Positions 56,272 to 64,000 of a DNA stretch of 64,000 nucleotides are shown here, one piece after another. The stretch's first letter is position 1; every line of letters begins with the position of its first letter. The stretch spans positions 124,001 through 188,000 of the forward strand of contig NISF01000001.1 of the NCBI GenBank assembly GCA_002270295.1, read 5' to 3'. Both the position numbers and the translations under genes were made by a program. Below the pieces are notes generated by a model. The model searched no databases. It saw nothing but the letters and a program-made list of their open reading frames with translations, and was not told the origin of the DNA. This stretch comes from Enterobacter sp. 10-1. Its GTDB lineage: Bacteria > Pseudomonadota > Gammaproteobacteria > Enterobacterales > Enterobacteriaceae.

Positions 56272-57729
56272 ATGAATATCCCTGACGATGCCTTTTTCAC
56301 TTTACTTGAACACGCCCTGCGCGACAGGGGAGATGAGACGCTGCAGCGGACGCTGTATCACGCGCTGCGTGGCGCCATTTTGCAGGGGACTCTGGCTGGA
56401 GGCAGCCGTCTGCCGGGTTCACGCGCTATCGCTACGTGGCTCAATCTCTCGCGCAATACGATTAACGCGGCGCTGGAACAGCTGGCGATGGAAGGCTATT
56501 TGCTACGCAGCCGGCAGGGGACGCACGTCGCGGCGCTCAAGTCTTCGCCGGAGAGCGAAGCCGCGATACCCGCGATTGCTCTGCCGGAAGGTCTGCTGGC
56601 GCTTCCGGCGGGGACCCGGCGCGATTCTCCGGCGCTGGCCTTTACTCCCGGCACGCCGGCGATTAACTACTTCCCTCTCTCCATCTGGCGACGTCTGCTC
56701 GATCGCGTCCTGCGCGAGGAGGGCAGTACGCTGTTGGGCTATGGCGATGCGGCCGGGGAGCTGGCGCTGCGGCAGGCTATCGTTCGCCATCTGGCCCTGT
56801 CGCGCGGGATTCGCTGCGATGCCCGGCAGATTGTCATTACCGAAGGCGCGCTTGAGGGCGTGAATTTGTGTACTCACCTGCTGAGCGTTGCCGGCGATAC
56901 CGCCTGGGTGGAGGAGCCGGGATATTTAGGCGCAAAAAGCGTGTTTCTCAAGGCCGGGCTGCGGGTGAAGGGGATGGCGGTCGATAGCGAAGGAATGCGT
57001 CCGGAGGTGGATGAGGGCGAAACGCCGAGGCTGATTTTCACTTCGCCTTCGCACCAGTATCCGTGCGGAGCGGTGATGAGCGCCGGGCGACGTCTGGCGC
57101 TGCTGGAGTATGCGCGCCAGCATAATGCCTGGATCGTGGAAGATGATTACGATAGCGAGTTTCGCTACAGCGGTGAGCCGATCCCGGCGATGCTGGGGAT
57201 GATAAAAAACGCGCCGGTAGTCTATCTCGGGACGTTCAGCAAAACGCTGTTCCCGGCGCTGCGCATTGGCTTTGTCGTCATGCCGCCGGCGCTGGCTGCT
57301 GCGGCCCAGGGCGTGGTTGGCGCGCTGCTGCGGGGCGGCCATCGCGCTGAACAGCGGGCGCTGGCGCTATTCATCGAAGAGGGTCACTATGCCCGTCATC
57401 TGGCCGCAATGCGCCGTTTGTATCGAAAGCGCCGGCTGCAGCTGCGCGAAGCCTTGGCCAGGGAGCTGACGCAGCCTTGTGACATCCTCGGCGGCGAGGG
57501 CGGGCTGCATCTGACGGTCGCCATTGAGGGTATTGATGATGAGGCGGTGGTTGAGCAGGCCCGCCGGTTTCAGCAGGCCCCTGCGGCATTAAGCCGCTTC
57601 TATCTGGATGCGCAGCGCGCGCGAAGCGGGCTGGTGCTGGGGTATGGCAATACGTCCGCTTCGCATTTTGGCCCTGCGCTGCGGACGTTAAATCGCCTTA
57701 TCCGGCAGTACCGACGCGGGTCAGGCTGA
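56272..57729 (+). CDS. MocR-family PLP-dependent regulator (PdxR-like)
   Basis: 485 aa. N-terminal GntR HTH ([25 protein letters not shown], about residues 47-71) fused to an aminotransferase-like domain: [31 protein letters not shown], and the PLP lysine in [15 protein letters not shown]. Closest in layout to PdxR-type regulators; the adjacent divergent GNAT gene is the likely target. The ATG at 56272 has GAGGAG upstream. Repeats of (T/G)GCCA occur at about 56231 and 56255 in its promoter region. Its 3' end overlaps convergent ylaC by 32 bases. Confidence 0.85.
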   Translation: MNIPDDAFFTLLEHALRDRGDETLQRTLYHALRGAILQGTLAGGSRLPGSRAIATWLNLSRNTINAALEQLAMEGYLLRSRQGTHVAALKSSPESEAAIPAIALPEGLLALPAGTRRDSPALAFTPGTPAINYFPLSIWRRLLDRVLREEGSTLLGYGDAAGELALRQAIVRHLALSRGIRCDARQIVITEGALEGVNLCTHLLSVAGDTAWVEEPGYLGAKSVFLKAGLRVKGMAVDSEGMRPEVDEGETPRLIFTSPSHQYPCGAVMSAGRRLALLEYARQHNAWIVEDDYDSEFRYSGEPIPAMLGMIKNAPVVYLGTFSKTLFPALRIGFVVMPPALAAAAQGVVGALLRGGHRAEQRALALFIEEGHYARHLAAMRRLYRKRRLQLREALARELTQPCDILGGEGGLHLTVAIEGIDDEAVVEQARRFQQAPAALSRFYLDAQRARSGLVLGYGNTSASHFGPALRTLNRLIRQYRRGSG

Positions 57730-58168
57730 AGACATCGTAGAACGACAGCTCCCCTTTGGTAGCAATCATTTTTTGCAGCTGCGTTTTCTGCTCGCCCGCT
57801 ACGCGCGGCGACTGCAGGATCCGCTCGATCAGCTGAGGCGGTACGAAGCGGGTGTTGTACCATTCTCCGTTGTAGCAGACGCGAAAGTCCAGGACGTCGA
57901 TATCTTCGTAGCGGTAGCGCGGATAGACGTCAAAGAAAAAGAAGCCGTTCAGCAGGACAAACAGCACCACCAGCAGCCACACGGAATCCACCAGCGTCTC
58001 TGAGGTGAACATGACGACGAAGGTCGCAGCAAAGGCGGCGTACATCGCGACGAACAGCCACGGATGATTGCGAATAAAACTGATGCTGAAGCGCGGACGG
58101 TTGTCGCGCTTCTCTTTCACATTGAGCTCATCAATGGTGTTAGTCAGCAGTTGCTGTATTTCTGTCAT
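57698..58168 (-). CDS. ylaC: YlaC inner-membrane protein
   Basis: 156 aa, same length as E. coli YlaC. Two adjacent transmembrane helices ([20 protein letters not shown] and [20 protein letters not shown], about residues 37-80) with soluble ends. Function unknown. Overlaps the 3' end of the convergent MocR gene. Confidence 0.94.
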   Translation of the reverse strand: MTEIQQLLTNTIDELNVKEKRDNRPRFSISFIRNHPWLFVAMYAAFAATFVVMFTSETLVDSVWLLVVLFVLLNGFFFFDVYPRYRYEDIDVLDFRVCYNGEWYNTRFVPPQLIERILQSPRVAGEQKTQLQKMIATKGELSFYDVFSLTRVGTAG

Positions 58169-58266
58169 TTTGTCCCCGAATTCTACTAAGGCCCAGCCTG
58201 AAGGCTATTTTATGTTGCGGGAATCAGATGGAAAAGTAACAGATCAGTTGCGGAAAAGCATAACAG

Positions 58267-58833
58267 TTACTCTTTTTCCGCCGCCAGCATCCGGATGATT
58301 TGCGCGGGATTGCCGCCAACCACCGCATTCGGCGGAACGTCTTTTACTACCACGGCCCCGGAGGCAATGACGGCGTTGTCGCCAATCTTCACGCCTGGGT
58401 TAATCACGGCGCGACCGCCAATCCAGACGTTATTACCGATGGTTACCGGTTTGCCGTACTCCCTGCCGCTGTTGCGTTCGACCGCATCCAGAGGGTGAGT
58501 GGCGGTATAGATATGTACGCCGGGCGCCAACATGCAGTTATCGCCGATCCGTATCGGGCAGACGTCGAGCATGACGCAGTCAAAATTAGCGTAGAAATTA
58601 CTGCCGAGATAAATATTGTAACCATAATCACAGCGGAAGGTTGGCTCAATATAGGCATCGCCCGCCTGACCAAATAACGCTGTCAGACAGTTTTTGCGTA
58701 GCTCACGTTCGTCCGGCGCCGAATGGTTGTAGCGATGCAGCTCCTGCCTGGCATGCAGGCGGTCCGCTCGTAGCGTAGCATCTCCGGGTTGATACAACTC
58801 TCCGGCGATCATCTTAAGCTTCTCTTCACTCAT
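58267..58833 (-). CDS. maa: Maltose O-acetyltransferase
   Basis: Acetyl-CoA-dependent acetyltransferase of 188 aa acting on maltose and glucose. Left-handed beta-helix hexapeptide repeats ([63 protein letters not shown]), with catalytic His in TATHPLD. The ATG at 58833 ([14 protein letters not shown]) gives the family start. Confidence 0.95.
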   Translation of the reverse strand: MSEEKLKMIAGELYQPGDATLRADRLHARQELHRYNHSAPDERELRKNCLTALFGQAGDAYIEPTFRCDYGYNIYLGSNFYANFDCVMLDVCPIRIGDNCMLAPGVHIYTATHPLDAVERNSGREYGKPVTIGNNVWIGGRAVINPGVKIGDNAVIASGAVVVKDVPPNAVVGGNPAQIIRMLAAEKE

Positions 58834-58981
58834 GGGGCTTTCCTCAAATAGCGGGTGGGCCACAGTATAAAAAAGAAACCGGTTTCAGATACGCCGTTTG
58901 GCTATTTATGCGAGTAATATCACAAATATACCTAAAGTGAGGGGAGGGGCCGATTATCGCCTGGTAGTTACCTGAAATGAG

Positions 58982-59200
58982 TTAGCGAATGAATTTCCAT
59001 ACCGAAGTAGGGATTTTGTCGTATAGCTTATTCATGGTCAATTCGGCAAGACGGTGATCGGCCGCTGAGTAAAATACAGCCAGTTCGTTGTCCGGAAGTT
59101 CGTATTTATTTTTTTCAATTACGCGTTCCAGCGTATCAATTGTCTGACAGCGGCGTAAGCGCATCAAATAGTCTGTTTTGGTTAATGGTTCACCAGACAT
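58982..59200 (-). CDS. hha: Hha, haemolysin expression-modulating protein
   Basis: 72 aa, H-NS partner that represses horizontally acquired and virulence genes; also the toxin-like half of the Hha-TomB pair. Nearly identical to E. coli Hha ([39 protein letters not shown]). The ATG at 59200 follows AAAGGTGAA. Downstream of tomB by 26 bases. Confidence 0.97.
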   Translation of the reverse strand: MSGEPLTKTDYLMRLRRCQTIDTLERVIEKNKYELPDNELAVFYSAADHRLAELTMNKLYDKIPTSVWKFIR

Positions 59201-59226
59201 AAATTCACCTTTAAATTGTAATAATA

Positions 59227-59601
59227 CTAACAAGAAAGACTTGCCGGATTTTCCCGGCTGGCGTTAACAAAACAACGGAATAACCGATTTCCCGATTTAC
59301 GCCATTTCTGCAGGTCTACGCTGTTAATGCCGTAGCTGCTAAACAACATGAAAGTGTCATCAAGGTATTCATCGAGCTGAGCAATCAGTTTATTATCCTC
59401 AGCGTACTTAATTTTATAATTAAGCGCGAAGGTAGCAATGTGATCGATCAGTTCATTAAGCTGAAGATTGACAGCCGACGTTGGGTCATTAACCCACCCG
59501 TGGTTGCTTTCTTCCAGGTTTGCAAGGCAATCATGATACAGGGTTTCGCAGAGAAATCGAAGCTGTGCGATATCATGTCTTTTTGGCGAGTATTCGTCCA
59601 T
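59227..59601 (-). CDS. tomB: TomB, Hha toxicity modulator
   Basis: 124 aa, as in E. coli (YbaJ). Antagonises Hha and reduces biofilm formation; its conserved Cys mediates oxygen-dependent Hha oxidation. Sequence [21 protein letters not shown] to [14 protein letters not shown]. First gene of tomB-hha. Confidence 0.96.
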   Translation of the reverse strand: MDEYSPKRHDIAQLRFLCETLYHDCLANLEESNHGWVNDPTSAVNLQLNELIDHIATFALNYKIKYAEDNKLIAQLDEYLDDTFMLFSSYGINSVDLQKWRKSGNRLFRCFVNASRENPASLSC

Positions 59602-59822
59602 AACACATCCCCTTTTGAGTGGTTTAAACGACGACTAACAAGCACCGTTGTGGGATGAACACGACTAACAGACCTGGCACATACATTGTAATCCTGTTGA
59701 TTTAACTATAATCCACTCTTAAACAGATTTCACCGTGCTATTACGAAAAATTACAATTATCACCGTTAATTTATCTTAAAGCAGCGGACTCTATTATACC
59801 GCAGCATATCAAGGTGATGACT

Positions 59823-59951
59823 ATGGGAAAGCACACCTTATGGATCATTGGTTTAGCCGGTTATTTTGTCATGCGCCTGTCGGCAGCCACGGATAACACA
59901 GGTATTAAGAATATTCTGAGTGAGGCCGAAGGGTTAAACCGTGAAGAATAA
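59823..59951 (+). CDS. Small membrane protein, 42 aa
   Basis: Not recognised. ATG GGA AAG at 59823 has AAGG at 59811-59814, a good distance. The product starts with a single hydrophobic segment (TLWIIGLAGYFVMRLSA, residues 5-21) and ends in a polar tail (NILSEAEGLNREE). An ATG at 59817 is too close to the ribosome site. TATTAT-like sequences upstream could be a -10. Lies between tomB and acrB, transcribed opposite to both. Confidence 0.5.
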   Translation: MGKHTLWIIGLAGYFVMRLSAATDNTGIKNILSEAEGLNREE

Positions 59952-60040
59952 TCTGGTAAAAATAGGCTACCTTACATCTACGCTGATTATATATCAGAAC
60001 ATCCGCTAAACAATGACATTGTGTGCGTTTTCATCGATAA

Positions 60041-60065
60041 AAAAAGGGCCGCAAATGCGGCCCTG
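60041..60065 (-). terminator. acrAB terminator
   Basis: On the minus strand, AGGGCCGC / GCGGCCCT with loop ATTT, followed by TTTTTT. Just downstream of the acrB stop. Confidence 0.9.
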
Positions 60066-60075
60066 AGTTCAGAGA

Positions 60076-63225
<3,150 letters not shown>

Positions 63226-63256
63226 TTAACGGCTCCTGTTTAAGTTAAGACCTGGT

Positions 63257-64000
63257 TTACTCTGACTGAGCGTTGCTTGCAGCTTGCTGCTTGTCGTCAG
63301 AGGCTACTTCCTGCGCTTTCACCTGCACGCCTGGTTTTACTTTTTGCAGTCCGGTGACGATGACGCGATCGCCCGATTTCACCCCGGTAGTGACCAGCCA
63401 TTTATCGCCAATCGCCTGCGTTGCAGTGACCTGACGAACTTCGACTTTATCGCCTTCGCCCACCACCATTACGCTGGCATCACCGCGCGGAGTGCGGGTT
63501 ACACCCTGCTGTGGAACCAGCAGTGCGTCAGGGTTGGTGCCTTCTTCCAGACGCGCGCGGACGAACATACCTGGCAGCAGGGAGTTATCCGGGTTCGGGA
63601 AGATAGCGCGCAAAGTGATAGAACCGGTGGTCTGATCAACGGTCACGTCGGAAAACTCCAGCGTCCCGCCCTGCGGATACTTCAGACCATCGCTGGTGAC
63701 CAGCTCGACCTTGGCTTTGCCGTTTTCCTGTTTCAGCTTACCGTTTGCCAGCTCCTGTTTCAGACGCAGGAAATCGTTGCTCGACTGGGTAACGTCAACA
63801 TAGATCGGATCCAGCTGCTGAACGGTTGCCAGCGCGGTGGTCTGGGCATTCTGCACCAGCGCACCTTCCGTCACTGCTGATTTACCAATACGACCGCTGA
63901 TAGGCGAAGTCACTTTGGTGTACGCGAGGTTAATTCGCGCGGTTTCCACGGCAGCTTTTGCCGCCACGACGGCAGCGTTGTTCTGCTGAGCGTCAGCAAC
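63257..64000 (-). CDS. acrA: AcrA membrane fusion protein (partial, N-terminus off the right edge)
   Basis: Periplasmic adaptor linking AcrB to TolC. The window holds the last 247 residues or so of about 397, entering in VADAQQNNAAVVAAKAAVET (end of the coiled-coil hairpin). It continues with NLAYTKVTSPISGRIGKSAV (lipoyl), the beta-barrel and the membrane-proximal domain, ending in a charged Lys/Gln-rich tail. The signal peptide, lipobox and promoter are beyond the edge. Confidence 0.97.
   Translation of the reverse strand, partial: VADAQQNNAAVVAAKAAVETARINLAYTKVTSPISGRIGKSAVTEGALVQNAQTTALATVQQLDPIYVDVTQSSNDFLRLKQELANGKLKQENGKAKVELVTSDGLKYPQGGTLEFSDVTVDQTTGSITLRAIFPNPDNSLLPGMFVRARLEEGTNPDALLVPQQGVTRTPRGDASVMVVGEGDKVEVRQVTATQAIGDKWLVTTGVKSGDRVIVTGLQKVKPGVQVKAQEVASDDKQQAASNAQSE

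Overview
This window looks like a chromosome segment from a Klebsiella/Raoultella-type enterobacterium. The backbone follows the Escherichia coli order ampG-yajG-bolA-tig-clpP-clpX-lon-hupB-ppiD-ybaV-fadM-queC-ybaE-cof-decR-mdlAB-glnK-amtB-tesB-ybaY-ybaZ-ffs-ybaA-pdeB-ylaC-maa-hha-tomB-acrB-acrA. Protein lengths and motifs are near-identical to E. coli, but GC is higher and several extra gene blocks are present. All names rest on recalled family sequences, because no database search was possible.

Layout. Bases 1-9620 hold muropeptide uptake (AmpG, cut by the left edge), a lipoprotein, BolA, and the protein-quality block (trigger factor, ClpP, ClpX, Lon) with sigma-32-like promoters at clpP and lon, then HU-beta. 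Bases 9830-18390 hold PpiD, YbaV, FadM with a FadR-like operator, QueC, an SgrR-family protein, a three-copy 126-bp tandem repeat, Cof, and a cysteine desulfhydrase gene divergent from its likely regulator decR. Bases 18430-26760 hold the MdlA/MdlB half-transporter pair, the nitrogen operon glnK-amtB behind a textbook sigma-54 promoter, TesB, YbaY, an alkyltransferase-like protein, one unrecognised gene and the 4.5S RNA gene ffs.

An accessory block of about 13 kb (26760-39690) separates ffs from ybaA. It carries an MFS exporter, a short-chain dehydrogenase and a LysR regulator; arsRBC with a clear ArsR dyad; an HD-domain phosphohydrolase with a nucleoside transporter, ribonucleoside hydrolase and YeiL regulator; a two-gene module (ribbon-helix-helix-like protein plus a 71-aa unknown) behind five perfectly phased 11-bp PhoB-type repeats; and a MocR/YczE pair. 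The Pho-box-controlled module is the best candidate here for an undescribed system.

From 39700 on, ybaA is followed by rcnA/rcnR (Ni/Co efflux, two operators), pdeB, and a complete galactan-utilisation locus (43329-54941): porin, endo-galactanase, binding-protein-dependent transporter with its own ATPase, GH42 beta-galactosidase, an orphan PTS EIIB protein and a very LacI-like repressor. Together these would cleave beta-1,4-galactan outside the cytoplasm, import the oligosaccharides and hydrolyse them inside. Next come the zinc-starvation ribosomal proteins rpmE2-rpmJ2 behind a Zur palindrome, a GNAT enzyme divergent from a second MocR regulator, ylaC, maa, hha-tomB, an unlabelled 42-codon membrane ORF, and acrB-acrA (acrA cut by the right edge). 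No insertion sequence, tRNA, rRNA or CRISPR array was seen.
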